Part shown: positions 23,053-34,607 of the stretch, one piece after another | Numbering within the stretch: position 1 is the stretch's first letter | Layout of the letters: each line of letters starts with the position of its first letter | Source of the DNA: an uncultured Kordia sp. | GTDB lineage: Bacteria > Bacteroidota > Bacteroidia > Flavobacteriales > Flavobacteriaceae | Length of the DNA: 64,000 nt | Assembly: GCF_947496985.1 (NCBI RefSeq) | Contig: NZ_CANMEZ010000010.1 | Location: 1-64,000 of the forward strand | Reading direction: 5' to 3' | Program-made: the position numbers and the translations under genes | Notes under the pieces: model-generated | Seen by the model: the letters and a program-made list of their open reading frames with translations, nothing else | The model's database searches: none | Told to the model about the DNA's origin: nothing

Positions 23053-24375
23053 ATGTCAACCAACAAATCGTATAAAAGTGCTTTTATATTTTTAACTACG
23101 TTATTTTTTCTTTGGGGATTTATCACCGTATTGGTAGATAGTTTAGTGCCAAGATTAAAGGATGTTTTTGAAATGACATATGCCAAAACAGTTTTGGTAC
23201 AATTTGCCTTTTTCTTTGCCTTTTTTGTCTTTTCTGTCCCTGCGGGATTAATTTTAACGCGAATTGGCTATAAAAAAGGAATTATCTTAGGATTAGTTAC
23301 GATGGCTATTGGTTGTCTATTATTTTATCCTGCTGCAGAATACAGAACATTTTCAGTATTTTTAATAGGATATTTTACGCTTGCTGCTGGAATTACAGTA
23401 TTGCAAGTTGCCGCCAATCCGTATGTAGCTTTATTAGGAAGTGAAGATGGTGCAAGTAGCCGATTAAACTTATCACAAGCATTCAACTCTTTAGGAACAA
23501 CAATTGCGCCTGTTGTTGGTGCTTTATACTTATTGAGCGATTCTGTAAAAACATCGGAACAAATAGAAGCGTTAAGTGTTGCTGAAAAAAGCAATTATTA
23601 CATGGTTGAAGCTGCAACTGTGCAAACTCCATTCTTGTTAATTGCAGGATTCATAGGATTGTTAGCGTTGTCTTTTTTCTTTATAAAATTACCTGTAATT
23701 ATTGAGAAAAGCCCTGAAGGCGGTTATTTTACATTGCTAAAAAACAAAGTAATGCTCATGGGCGCATTAGGGATTTTTGTCTATGTTGGTGCTGAAGTTT
23801 CTATTGGAAGCTTCTTGGTAAACTACTTTGACGATATGAATTTAGGTGCAGTCGTTGCTCAAAACGAAACCATGATGAGTATAGCCAATACAATTGCAGA
23901 TGTTTTTGGTAAAAATTTCGATGGAACAGATCCAAAATCATTATTAGGTGTGTTCATTATCTTCTATTGGGGCGGCGCAATGATTGGTCGTTTTGTAGGT
24001 GCGTATTTGACGAAAATAATGTCGCCAGCCAAAGTGTTAAGTATTTTTGCAACTCTTGCAATTAGCATGATTACGATTTCCATTACAACTACAGGATTAC
24101 TCTCTATGTGGTCAATATTAGCAGTTGGATTATTCAACTCAATTATGTTCCCAACAATATTTACATTAAGTCTTGAAGGTTTGGGCGATTTAAAAGCACA
24201 AGCTTCCGGATTGTTATGTATGGCAATTGTTGGAGGTGCTATAATTCCATTTATGTTTGGAGCATTAATTGATGCTGTTGGTTTCAAGCTTGCATTCATA
24301 TTAGCAATAGTTTGTTATGCGTATATCATGTTTTACGGATATACGAAACGAAAAGGTTCAGTAGTTGCAGGATAA
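23053..24375 (+). CDS. FucP/NagP-type sugar:proton symporter
   Basis: 440 residues, about 12 membrane segments, of the fucose-galactose-glucose/H+ (FHS) branch of the MFS: FFLWGFITVLVDSLVPRLKD near the N-terminus and LQVAANPYVALLGSEDGASS in the first half are typical. Family members import fucose, glucose/galactose or N-acetylglucosamine (NagP). Because it follows GH20, GH92 and glycosylasparaginase, GlcNAc or mannose is the likely substrate. Inner membrane. Confidence 0.88.
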   Translation: MSTNKSYKSAFIFLTTLFFLWGFITVLVDSLVPRLKDVFEMTYAKTVLVQFAFFFAFFVFSVPAGLILTRIGYKKGIILGLVTMAIGCLLFYPAAEYRTFSVFLIGYFTLAAGITVLQVAANPYVALLGSEDGASSRLNLSQAFNSLGTTIAPVVGALYLLSDSVKTSEQIEALSVAEKSNYYMVEAATVQTPFLLIAGFIGLLALSFFFIKLPVIIEKSPEGGYFTLLKNKVMLMGALGIFVYVGAEVSIGSFLVNYFDDMNLGAVVAQNETMMSIANTIADVFGKNFDGTDPKSLLGVFIIFYWGGAMIGRFVGAYLTKIMSPAKVLSIFATLAISMITISITTTGLLSMWSILAVGLFNSIMFPTIFTLSLEGLGDLKAQASGLLCMAIVGGAIIPFMFGALIDAVGFKLAFILAIVCYAYIMFYGYTKRKGSVVAG

Positions 24376-24393
24376 TCTAGTGTAAAATTATGG

Positions 24394-26444
<2,051 letters not shown>

Positions 26445-27140
26445 ATGAATTTAGAAAAACCGACACATATAGCCTTTTTAGTTGCAGGAGCAATCGCACT
26501 ATTAGTGGCTATGTTTATGGAAAAATTTGCTTTAATCTATGCACAACCTTTTACGGTGCTGACCATATTAATTATTTATTTTGCTGAAAAAAAGGAACCG
26601 ACAAGTGCTATTTATATCCTAGCACAAATTATAGGACTAGTAGGAGGAATTCTTTTAATATTAGGATTGCGTAACTATTTAAAAGCTGTTTCGGTATTGT
26701 TTTCGTTGTTTTATGTGCTTTATTTACGCTTAATGTATGTTCGGAATTTACAGAAAAAAGGTAGTGCTAAAACATACATTTATGTCGGATTAATTTCATT
26801 GCCGATTCTGTATATATACTACAACGTTATTCAAACAATATCATCAGAGCTTACGGAAGCTGCAATATATTTTGGATTCTTAATGTTTTTCATGCTTAGT
26901 TATGTCATTACTGCTCTATATTATTATATAGAAGATAAAAATCAGTCGAATCTTTGGATGCTCATTGCTGCCATGAATTTGGGTTTTATGAATATCATTA
27001 TAGGTTTAAATGAATTGTATATGTACGAAACTATATTTACCGTAATTGTTGTATTTTGTAGTCTATGTATTCAATTTTTTGTATTGAAATTTATGTTACA
27101 TGATAAAAAAGATGATACAGATTTATTGCATATGTTTTGA
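26445..27140 (+). CDS. YhhN-like integral membrane protein (paralogue 1)
   Basis: 231 residues with about eight membrane segments and no soluble domain. The pattern (LYLRLMYVRNLQKKG; NQSNLWMLIAAMNLGFMNI) is that of YhhN-like proteins, the family that includes lysoplasmalogenase; enzymatic activity here is unproven. First of four related genes (26445, 27144, 28386, 29102). The ATG immediately follows the ligA stop, so the two are co-transcribed. Confidence 0.7.
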   Translation: MNLEKPTHIAFLVAGAIALLVAMFMEKFALIYAQPFTVLTILIIYFAEKKEPTSAIYILAQIIGLVGGILLILGLRNYLKAVSVLFSLFYVLYLRLMYVRNLQKKGSAKTYIYVGLISLPILYIYYNVIQTISSELTEAAIYFGFLMFFMLSYVITALYYYIEDKNQSNLWMLIAAMNLGFMNIIIGLNELYMYETIFTVIVVFCSLCIQFFVLKFMLHDKKDDTDLLHMF

Positions 27141-27143
27141 TAA

Positions 27144-27839
27144 ATGAATTACAGACAACCAGCACATATAGCCTTTTTTATAACAGCTTTTATTTCATTG
27201 CTGGTAGCGTTAGTGTTTGAAAAAATAGATTTGTTATACATATATCCACTTACATTTGTTGCTATTTATTGGATGTATTTATCAGAAAAAAAGAAACCGA
27301 TAAGTATTTTATTTTCACTAGCAATGATCTTAGGACTTTCAAGCGGAATTCTTTTAATTATTGGGTTTGGACAATTTGTTCGAGAAGTATCCATCTTAGT
27401 TTCGTTATTCTATTTAATCTACTTGCGATTGATGTATTTGAAGAATTTAAAAATGAAAACAACAGCCAAAATATACTTTCGACTGTTGGTTATATTTCTT
27501 CCTGTTTTATATATTTATGATAGAGTTATTTGTTTAATATATAATGAATTAGAGTATGGTTTTACATACTTTGCAATGATGGCTGTTTTGATGTTAATTT
27601 ATATTATAGCTGCATTGTATTATTATCTAAGAAATAAAAGCCAATCCAATTTATGGATGCTTATTACAGCTGTAAATTTGGGAATTATGAATATTATAGT
27701 GACCATAAATGAGCTTTATATGTATGAAAAGATGTTTACAGTAATTGCTATTTTTTGCAGTAACTTTATGCTTTTCTTTTCGCTTAAATTTATGCTGGAA
27801 GATGACACAGATGATGCTTCACATATCTTAGAAACATAA
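27144..27839 (+). CDS. YhhN-like integral membrane protein (paralogue 2)
   Basis: 231 residues, the same length as its upstream neighbour and clearly a tandem duplicate: HIAFFITAFISLLVALVFEK and SQSNLWMLITAVNLGIMNI correspond position by position. About eight membrane segments. Three bases separate it from paralogue 1. Confidence 0.7.
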   Translation: MNYRQPAHIAFFITAFISLLVALVFEKIDLLYIYPLTFVAIYWMYLSEKKKPISILFSLAMILGLSSGILLIIGFGQFVREVSILVSLFYLIYLRLMYLKNLKMKTTAKIYFRLLVIFLPVLYIYDRVICLIYNELEYGFTYFAMMAVLMLIYIIAALYYYLRNKSQSNLWMLITAVNLGIMNIIVTINELYMYEKMFTVIAIFCSNFMLFFSLKFMLEDDTDDASHILET

Positions 27840-27856
27840 ATATGTTCACAATTCTA

Positions 27857-28255
27857 TTACGAAAACTTTTTACCCATAATAGGAATGTTTTTACGTTGTA
27901 ACCAAAGCGTTATTGCACTCAATAAAAATACAACGACAGCCGTAATAAATAATGTGCCACCATCTGGTTTTCCTTCAAAAGGAACTTCAATACCTAACTG
28001 TGTTAAATGCATCATAATAGCACCACCAATAATTCCGAGTGTTAGTGTAGCGCCTAACCAAGCCGTTCTTGGAATTACAATCAAAATTCCTGCAATCAAT
28101 TCCGTAATACCAATTCCAATTCGCCCAATAGGTTCCAAACCTACTTGTTCAAAAATATAAACGCTATCAGGATGTGCTGTTAATTTAAATCGTAAGGTCT
28201 GAATCAAAATGATAGCAATAGCTAATCGGATGATAAATGGAATATATTTTTTCAT
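27857..28255 (-). CDS. DoxX-family membrane protein
   Basis: 132 residues with four membrane segments and the DoxX pattern (LEPIGRIGIGITELIAGILI; TAWLGATLTLGIIGGAIMM). DoxX-like proteins are small inner-membrane proteins linked to redox metabolism; the specific role is unknown. It lies on the opposite strand inside the YhhN-like cluster, converging with paralogue 2. Confidence 0.85.
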   Translation of the reverse strand: MKKYIPFIIRLAIAIILIQTLRFKLTAHPDSVYIFEQVGLEPIGRIGIGITELIAGILIVIPRTAWLGATLTLGIIGGAIMMHLTQLGIEVPFEGKPDGGTLFITAVVVFLLSAITLWLQRKNIPIMGKKFS

Positions 28256-28348
28256 AAAGTGTTGATTATTAGTTTTTAGATGTGACAGTAGTCGATAAAA
28301 AAAAATATTGCTTACAGAACATTAGTGAATCATTAAAGTTATCGAAAA

Positions 28349-28356
28349 TATTTTTG
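28349..28356 (+). promoter_or_regulatory. -7 box of YhhN-like paralogue 3
   Basis: TATTTTTG, 29 bases before the ATG at 28386. No clear -33 element. Confidence 0.45.
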
Positions 28357-28385
28357 TAACTTATATGTAGTTAATTTTCTATTGA

Positions 28386-29027
28386 ATGCCGAAACGAAAA
28401 ATTCTCTTATCACTCTATTTTATTACACTTTTCTTAGATGCACTTGGTGTTATGTTCCCTGAATGGATTGATAGAAAGTTTACTACTTTTTTTCCAATAC
28501 CAATTCTAGGATTGTTATATATATGCACAGTCAAAAAGGTAAATTTGCTATATATTATTTCATTAATTGCAACGTTTTTAGGAATCGTCTTTTTCAATAT
28601 TCAATCATATTTTAAAATAGCCTTAGTTTTCTATGGAATAGGTGTTTGTATGTACGTAGTTATAAGTTTAAAAACTGCTGAAGTAATTTCTATAAAAAGC
28701 ATTTGTATAGCAACAATTCCTTTTTTAATAGTGTATTTGGTTCCGCTAATTTTGTATTCAGACGCTGTACAATCCGATATATTTAACTACATTATTTTTT
28801 ATGTATTCTTTGTGGGCTTATTCTTTTTCATTTCCATACTTGTGTTTATTAATAAGAAAGATGAAACCAATCTGTGGTTACTTTGCTCAGGAGTTTTATT
28901 TTTAATTTCTACCATTATTCACGGTTACAATCTTTTTTTTGAATACATAACCTCCATAAGAGTAGGTGTCGTGTTTACATTTTTGATAATGCATTTCGCA
29001 ATGTATAAGTATGTTAGTAGACAATAA
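28386..29027 (+). CDS. YhhN-like integral membrane protein (paralogue 3)
   Basis: 213 residues, about eight membrane segments; more distant from paralogues 1 and 2 but with the same layout, including KKDETNLWLLCSGVLFLIST where they have NQSNLWMLI. It begins a new transcription unit after the DoxX gene. Confidence 0.6.
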   Translation: MPKRKILLSLYFITLFLDALGVMFPEWIDRKFTTFFPIPILGLLYICTVKKVNLLYIISLIATFLGIVFFNIQSYFKIALVFYGIGVCMYVVISLKTAEVISIKSICIATIPFLIVYLVPLILYSDAVQSDIFNYIIFYVFFVGLFFFISILVFINKKDETNLWLLCSGVLFLISTIIHGYNLFFEYITSIRVGVVFTFLIMHFAMYKYVSRQ

Positions 29028-29101
29028 GTGATTAATGAACTGTTAATAAAAAATAAAAATTATAGGAAATCAAGGTAGAAATAATTTATTTTGTGTTGTT
29101 A

Positions 29102-29788
29102 ATGAAAAAGATAAATGTACTTCTAGTTAGCCTGCTTATCTGTATTGCATCTATAGATATCCTTTGGTTCTTTTTTCCTGAATTAACATTAAGAAGATAT
29201 GCCTTAATGTTACCTATTCCTGTAATTATATTATGTTACTTTTTACGTGTTGAGGTAAAAAACATATTGTATTTATCAGCATTAACAGCTTTTATGATCG
29301 GGGATTACTTTTTTATTATTGGTGAAGAGTTAGAAAAAGGAATTGCAAGTAGTGCTGTAGGCTTGTCTATTTATGGAGTAATTGTATTAAAACAATCACA
29401 TTACATTTCTACAAGACGATTGTTGATCAATACAATTCCTTTTCTACTGATATATACAGTACCTTTTATATTTTTTATAGATCAAATTAATGACGACATT
29501 TTTGGTGAAGTCGTGTTCTATACATTTGCTGTAGGTTCTTTTTCATTTATGTCAATACTTGCTTACGTTAGTAAAAAAAATGCTGTGACACAAAAGCTCT
29601 TACTAGCTGGTATTTCCACAGTTTGTATGGGAATTGCTTATGGAATCTATTTATTTATGGGATTCAATAGTATATACAACGTATTAGCAAATACGCTTTT
29701 TATGTATTCTAACTATAAAATGTGGCAATATGTAATTATAAAAGATTCAACTACGAATGAAGGTGAAAAAGAATCAATTACACTATAA
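29102..29788 (+). CDS. YhhN-like integral membrane protein (paralogue 4)
   Basis: 228 residues from the ATG at 29102; a GTG three codons earlier is less likely. About eight membrane segments, closest to paralogue 3 (PLPIP/MLPIPVIILCYF near the start; FMSILAYVSKKNAVTQKLL). Its end overlaps the convergent metallophosphatase gene by 11 bases. Confidence 0.6.
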   Translation: MKKINVLLVSLLICIASIDILWFFFPELTLRRYALMLPIPVIILCYFLRVEVKNILYLSALTAFMIGDYFFIIGEELEKGIASSAVGLSIYGVIVLKQSHYISTRRLLINTIPFLLIYTVPFIFFIDQINDDIFGEVVFYTFAVGSFSFMSILAYVSKKNAVTQKLLLAGISTVCMGIAYGIYLFMGFNSIYNVLANTLFMYSNYKMWQYVIIKDSTTNEGEKESITL

Positions 29789-30695
29789 TTGATTTCCCAT
29801 TCGCAATCACATTTTTTTCATCATCAAAATAAAAATCAACTCTTCCCACATAAATACCATACGCACCAACCTGATTTACTAAAACAGAATCACCATTTAA
29901 GTTTTTCTCAATAGTAGGTTTTTTCAAAAATGTATGTGTATGTCCTCCAATAATTAAATCAATATCTTTAGTCTTACGCGCTAACATTAAATCTGAAGGT
30001 CTTTCAGGATTTTTCGTGTAATTGTATCCTATGTGTGATAAACAAATGACCAAATCGCACTTTTCTTCTTCCTTCAAAATACGACTCATATCTTGTGCAA
30101 ATTCAATTGGATCGTGATATACCGTTTCTTTGTACATACGTTTATCTACCAAACCTTCTAGTTTTACACCAAGTCCAAAGATTCCGATTTTAATACCGTC
30201 TTTTACAAATATCTTATACGGTTTCACATGTGTGTCCATTACCGTATTCTTAAAGTCATAATTGGCAGAAACAAACTCAAAATTAGCATTTGGTAATTGT
30301 GAATATAATCCGTCAATTCCGTTGTCAAAATCGTGGTTTCCAATCGTAGCTAAATCGTACTTCATCATACTCATTAACTTAAACTCCAATTCACCACCAT
30401 AATAATTAAAATAAGGCGTTCCTTGGAAAATATCTCCAGCATCTAACAACAATGTATTTGGATTTTCTTTTCTAATCTTAGAAACTAACGTAGCCCTTCG
30501 GGCTGCACCACCTTGATTCGGATTTCGTGGATGATTTGCTCCGAAAGGATCAATATGACTATGTACGTCATTTGTATGTAAAATAGTAATATGTTTCTTG
30601 GCTGAACTCGCGGTAAAACTTTGTAAAGACAAACCACCTAAAGTTACAAAAGCACTAGTTGCTAACGAATGTTGTATAAAATCTCTTCTCTTCAT
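29778..30695 (-). CDS. 5'-nucleotidase-type metallophosphatase (catalytic half)
   Basis: 305 residues with a twin-Arg type signal (MKRRDFIQHSLATSAFVTLG). Calcineurin-like phosphoesterase motifs in order: HTNDVHSHIDPF, DAGDIFQGTPYF, GNHDFDNG, SHIGYN and GGHTHTF, i.e. the UshA N-terminal domain with a complete dinuclear-metal site. It lacks the UshA C-terminal substrate domain, which the upstream gene encodes. Likely a periplasmic nucleotide/phosphoester hydrolase acting with that partner. Confidence 0.88.
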   Translation of the reverse strand: MKRRDFIQHSLATSAFVTLGGLSLQSFTASSAKKHITILHTNDVHSHIDPFGANHPRNPNQGGAARRATLVSKIRKENPNTLLLDAGDIFQGTPYFNYYGGELEFKLMSMMKYDLATIGNHDFDNGIDGLYSQLPNANFEFVSANYDFKNTVMDTHVKPYKIFVKDGIKIGIFGLGVKLEGLVDKRMYKETVYHDPIEFAQDMSRILKEEEKCDLVICLSHIGYNYTKNPERPSDLMLARKTKDIDLIIGGHTHTFLKKPTIEKNLNGDSVLVNQVGAYGIYVGRVDFYFDDEKNVIANGKSIIV

Positions 30696-30705
30696 AATAT
30701 GTGGT

Positions 30706-31455
30706 TTATAATTTTACAAATCTGCCATCAAGTTTAGCAGGAATCGTGTCTACAGTTTTAAAATAATCAATCATTGCGTTTCTAATCTTGTAATCTAAAA
30801 TCTCTAAGGTTACAGGATTTTGAAGGAAATACATTCGATCTCCACCATGTTGTAAGTAATCAGAAGTAACTACAGTATATGTTTTTCCGTCTTCAATAGG
30901 TTTTCCATCAATCAACGCTTCATTTACGGTAAAATCGCTATTCAATTTAATCGTTAAGCCAGCAATTGGGTGTGCTCTTTTCGCTTTCGCTAGATAATCC
31001 ACAAGTACTTTCATATTCTCAGAAGTTAATTCGGCAACCACAATAGAGTTTTCAAAAGGCATTACATTAAAAGCAGTTTGTGTAGTAATTGGCCCTTGTG
31101 CAATAGGTGCACGAATCCCACCATGATTTAACAAACATACATCAATACTTTTTCCGGTTCGTTTTTTATATACAGGTTCAGATTGTAATTTTACAAAATC
31201 GGCCATTAAATTTCCAATCGTAGTTTCAAACTCACCATCACGTTTATGCATATCTTTCGGTGCATAACTCAGCACTTTTTGCATATCTTCTTGTATACGC
31301 TCACGAAACGGTTGGATATATGCTTCAATTTCTTGATTGGCAGTAATAGAATCATTGATGTTAATACGTTTTCCTTCAATTCGGGAAACTTCTTGCTTTT
31401 CTTTAGCACAAGCAACAACTAAAAAAACAGCGAATAGTGCAATAATTTTTCTCAT
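30706..31455 (-). CDS. 5'-nucleotidase C-terminal domain lipoprotein
   Basis: 249 residues, lipoprotein signal (MRKIIALFAVFLVVAC, lipid Cys 16). It corresponds to the UshA C-terminal domain: ETTIGNLMADFVKLQ, VCLLNHGGIRAPIAQGPITT, FNVMPFENSIVVAELT, SDYLQHGGDRM. This half binds the nucleoside. The catalytic half follows 10 bases later, so a protein that is one chain elsewhere is split in two here, with the order of halves reversed. Confidence 0.88.
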   Translation of the reverse strand: MRKIIALFAVFLVVACAKEKQEVSRIEGKRININDSITANQEIEAYIQPFRERIQEDMQKVLSYAPKDMHKRDGEFETTIGNLMADFVKLQSEPVYKKRTGKSIDVCLLNHGGIRAPIAQGPITTQTAFNVMPFENSIVVAELTSENMKVLVDYLAKAKRAHPIAGLTIKLNSDFTVNEALIDGKPIEDGKTYTVVTSDYLQHGGDRMYFLQNPVTLEILDYKIRNAMIDYFKTVDTIPAKLDGRFVKL

Positions 31456-31681
31456 ATGAATAAAATATGCGGCAAATTATGAAAAATCATAGATACAATT
31501 AGTCCTATCTACACTAAAAAATTGTAAACACACACAGTTTTTTTGTGATTCTATGGCAAAAATCAACGTTCGTTGTTAAAAATTGACGCTTATGAAGTAT
31601 ATTTTTCTCTGTCAAAACTTCCTTGTAATTTGCGGTATAACTAACGTTTATGAGGGTAAAAGTTAGATTTAGGTTAGGTTG

Positions 31682-31719
31682 AATGAGATGTATACATTTT
31701 TGGTACATCTCATTTTTTT
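31682..31719 (+). terminator. Hairpin with T run (terminator or attenuator)
   Basis: AATGAGATGT (31682-31691) pairs perfectly with ACATCTCATT (31705-31714), 13-base loop, then a T run. There is no plus-strand gene upstream within 1.8 kb except across the divergent promoter region, so it may end a short untranslated transcript. Confidence 0.5.
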
Positions 31720-31731
31720 GTTTAAAAAATG

Positions 31732-31739
31732 TACTTTTG
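31732..31739 (+). promoter_or_regulatory. -7 box upstream of the DUF6913-like gene
   Basis: TACTTTTG, 20 bases before the ATG at 31760. It rules against the earlier ATG at 31679, which lies upstream of the promoter. Confidence 0.55.
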
Positions 31740-31759
31740 TGAAGAATCAAATAGCATAC

Positions 31760-32272
31760 ATGTTTTTAAAAGCATTACAATACAAGTCCTCTGAAAAAGT
31801 ATTAACGAAAAAAATAGCGAAAACGATTGCAAAAGAAGTTAATACAAAGCCAATAACTAGCATTGGAATTCTTATCAATGCAGATGAAAATCAGCATGTT
31901 CAAGAAGTTATAAATAGTATTAATATCAAGGCAAAAATAAAAGTACTTTGTTATCATAAAAAATTTGTAAAAACACGTGCTGTTGATTACCCTGTTTTTT
32001 ATGAAAAAGATTTTGGCTGGAAAGGAAAACCCAAAACTGAAATATTAGAAAACTTTTTAAAAACACCGTTAGATTTACTGATTAGTTATTACAATACAGA
32101 TACATTACCATTACAATTAGTTTCGGGCTTGCATGCGGCAAATTTGAAGGTTGGAATCGCAGGAACAGATCAAGCAATTCAAGATATGATTATTCAAACT
32201 AAAGCAACTGAAACAAATATTTTTACAAAAGAACTACACAAATATTTACACATACTTAATAAACTATCATAA
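31760..32272 (+). CDS. DUF6913-like hypothetical protein
   Basis: 170 residues from the ATG at 31760 (promoter box just upstream). Soluble, with a Rossmann-like alternation ([37 protein letters not shown]) and [20 protein letters not shown]. It matches my memory of a Flavobacteriaceae family always next to dapA, without assigned function. Its stop overlaps the dapA start (TAATG). Confidence 0.6.
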   Translation: MFLKALQYKSSEKVLTKKIAKTIAKEVNTKPITSIGILINADENQHVQEVINSINIKAKIKVLCYHKKFVKTRAVDYPVFYEKDFGWKGKPKTEILENFLKTPLDLLISYYNTDTLPLQLVSGLHAANLKVGIAGTDQAIQDMIIQTKATETNIFTKELHKYLHILNKLS

Positions 32273-33153
32273 TGAAGAAATTCATCGGAACTGGAGTTGC
32301 ATTAGTTACCCCTTTTAATGCAGATCATTCAGTAGACGTTACAGCACTAACAAACATCGTAGCGCATGTTATTGAAGGCGGAATAGAATACTTAGTTGTT
32401 TTAGGAACAACTGCAGAAAGTGCTGTCTTAACAGCAACAGAAAAGCAATTAGTAGTAGATACTATTGTAAAGGCAAATAATAAACGTTTGCCAATCATTT
32501 TAGGTGTTGGAGGTAACAATACCGAAGCTGTTGTAAATGAACTAAAGACAGCTAATTTAGAACACGTAGATGCAGTATTGTCCGTTTCTCCATTTTATAA
32601 CAAGCCAACGCAAGAAGGAATTTATCAACATTTCAAAGCAATTGCAGAAGCAAGTCCAAAACCGATAGTTTTATACAATGTGCCAGGTCGTACGGCAAGT
32701 AATATGTTGCCAGAAACTGTAATTCGTTTGGCAAATGATTTTGAAAATATTATTGCTGTAAAAGAAGCTGCTGGAGATATTGTACAAGCAATGCGTTTAA
32801 TTCAAAATGCACCAAAAGATTTCTTAGTGATTTCTGGTGATGATATGATTACATTACCAATGGTTTTTGCAGGTGGAGCAGGTGTGATTTCTGTAATAGG
32901 ACAAGGATATCCAAAAGAATTTTCGGAAATGGTACGGTTAGGTTTGGCAGGAAAAGTTACTGAAGCAAACAAGCTACATTATAAAATTATGCCTTCAATT
33001 GATTATATTTTTGAAGAGGGAAATCCAGCGGGAATCAAAGCCGTATTTGAGAAACTTGAATTGTCAACTGCTACAGTTCGGTTACCATTAGTAGAAGCCT
33101 CTCAAGCGCTTAAAGAAAAACTACATACTTTTACAGATCAATTGAATTCATAA
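32272..33153 (+). CDS. dapA: 4-hydroxy-tetrahydrodipicolinate synthase DapA
   Basis: 293 residues, standard length. (beta/alpha)8 aldolase with Schiff-base lysine K164 in [10 protein letters not shown], the Tyr of [13 protein letters not shown], and GTTAESAVL near the N-terminus. It condenses pyruvate and aspartate semialdehyde in lysine/diaminopimelate synthesis. Translationally coupled to the upstream gene by a TAATG overlap. Confidence 0.96.
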   Translation: MKKFIGTGVALVTPFNADHSVDVTALTNIVAHVIEGGIEYLVVLGTTAESAVLTATEKQLVVDTIVKANNKRLPIILGVGGNNTEAVVNELKTANLEHVDAVLSVSPFYNKPTQEGIYQHFKAIAEASPKPIVLYNVPGRTASNMLPETVIRLANDFENIIAVKEAAGDIVQAMRLIQNAPKDFLVISGDDMITLPMVFAGGAGVISVIGQGYPKEFSEMVRLGLAGKVTEANKLHYKIMPSIDYIFEEGNPAGIKAVFEKLELSTATVRLPLVEASQALKEKLHTFTDQLNS

Positions 33154-33160
33154 AGTTGGA

Positions 33161-34081
33161 ATGGCAACAAACAAAGTAAAAGATCCAGGGCTAGGCGAAT
33201 CAACGATTACATCGGCAAAACGAATCGTAAACAAAGACGGTTCGTTTAATATAAAACACCTCAATGGAAAAGTTGGAATATCAGCTTTATATGCGTATTT
33301 GGTAGATATAAGTTGGTCGCGTTTTTTCTGTCTAGTATTCTTGGCATACTTTGTATTAAACATATTTTTTGCAACTATTTATGTGAGTATAGGAGTTGCA
33401 TATATTGGAGTAACGCCAAAATCATTTATTGCTGATTTTGTAAGTGCTTTTTTCTTTTCTTCCCAAACGGTAACAACTCTAGGATATGGAGCAATGGCGC
33501 CAAAAGGAATATTAGCAGGAATTGTTTCCAGTTTTCATGCATTAATCGGATTGTTAAGTTTCTCGTTTGTAACAGGTTTGTTATACGGACGTTTCTCAAA
33601 ACCAAAAGCATCTATTGAGTTTAGTGATAATATCATTTACAGAGATTTTAAAGAAGGGAAGGCATTAATGTTTCGTTTGATAAATAGTAAAACAGATGTA
33701 ATGATCAATCCGCGAATTGTCGTTACACTTGCAATTACAGAAGAAGATGAAGCAAATACATACAAACGTAATTTCTATCAAATAGACTTAGAAAGGGATA
33801 AAATTACTTACTTGCCAACAACTTGGACGTTGGTTCATGAAATCACGGAAGATTCACCATTGGCAAAATTTTCAAAAGATGAATTAAAAAAATTAAATGG
33901 AGAGTTCCTAATCATGATTACCTATTATGATGAAGCTTTCAATGAAGAAGTATACAAACTTCATTCTTATACATTCAAAGAACTTTTAATGGATGTTACT
34001 TTTGAAAAAGCATTCTATTACGATGAAGAAGGCTTTACTGTTTTAGATCATGAGAAATTGAGTAATACAGAGAAAATGTAA
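33161..34081 (+). CDS. Inward-rectifier (KirBac-type) potassium channel
   Basis: 306 residues: two membrane helices flanking the selectivity filter TVTTLGYGAM (about residues 104-113), then a C-terminal immunoglobulin-like cytoplasmic domain (PRIVVTLAITEEDEANTYKR; TWTLVHEITEDSPLAKFSKD) as in KirBac channels. It conducts potassium across the inner membrane. Seven bases after dapA. Confidence 0.92.
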   Translation: MATNKVKDPGLGESTITSAKRIVNKDGSFNIKHLNGKVGISALYAYLVDISWSRFFCLVFLAYFVLNIFFATIYVSIGVAYIGVTPKSFIADFVSAFFFSSQTVTTLGYGAMAPKGILAGIVSSFHALIGLLSFSFVTGLLYGRFSKPKASIEFSDNIIYRDFKEGKALMFRLINSKTDVMINPRIVVTLAITEEDEANTYKRNFYQIDLERDKITYLPTTWTLVHEITEDSPLAKFSKDELKKLNGEFLIMITYYDEAFNEEVYKLHSYTFKELLMDVTFEKAFYYDEEGFTVLDHEKLSNTEKM

Positions 34082-34583
34082 TGGTTCGTTAATGTAGTGA
34101 AGAATCAATATATAAATGTGTTGAGTTCGTGGATTTGAGAATAATAATTAAATCTGACAATTCCTCATTATGAACAATATTTTGAATATCTACTAAATAA
34201 ATCAAAATGCTTATGCTTGTCAGAAGAAATAAAGACCAAGTAAACACAAGTTCCAAGCGAAGTGTAACGCATGGAGTTTAGTAAATAAATGATGCATTGT
34301 AATTTCCTGCAGAGAGGATTGATTTTTGCTTCTTTTTTATCAAAAAAAAGATGAGTAATGAGTTGATTTTAAAAGTGTTACATTGAATATTTCGATTGTT
34401 GTGTAAGATAAGCTAATATCGAGATACACTCGTAATCAATCAATAAAAAATCATTAATCTTCCAATGCTTTTAATCATTCTATCTACATTAAAAAGTTAA
34501 AACTATGATAAAGACTATAAAAAACAAATATCTAAAGTTAATTTAGCGGCTTAAAAATGTTTTTATAATACATAATAAATACA
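34082..34583. other. 500-base intergenic region with a possible short relic
   Basis: No gene found. Plus-strand 34298-34354 reads CNFLQRGLIFASFLSKKR then stop, inside sequence with many stops, possibly a scrap of a degraded or dispersed element. The rest is AT-rich without recognisable signals except the bamD promoter at its right end. Confidence 0.35.
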
Positions 34584-34591
34584 TACTTTTG
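34584..34591 (+). promoter_or_regulatory. -7 box of bamD
   Basis: TACTTTTG. The ATG at 34596 would be almost at the transcription start, so the ATG at 34608 is the more likely initiation codon. Confidence 0.55.
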
Positions 34592-34607
34592 CAAGATGTT
34601 TAAAAAT

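Noticed and set aside
31679-31759. ATG at 31679 as start of the gene before dapA
   Set aside because: It lies upstream of a hairpin with T run and of the promoter box at 31732, and the extension is not protein-like.
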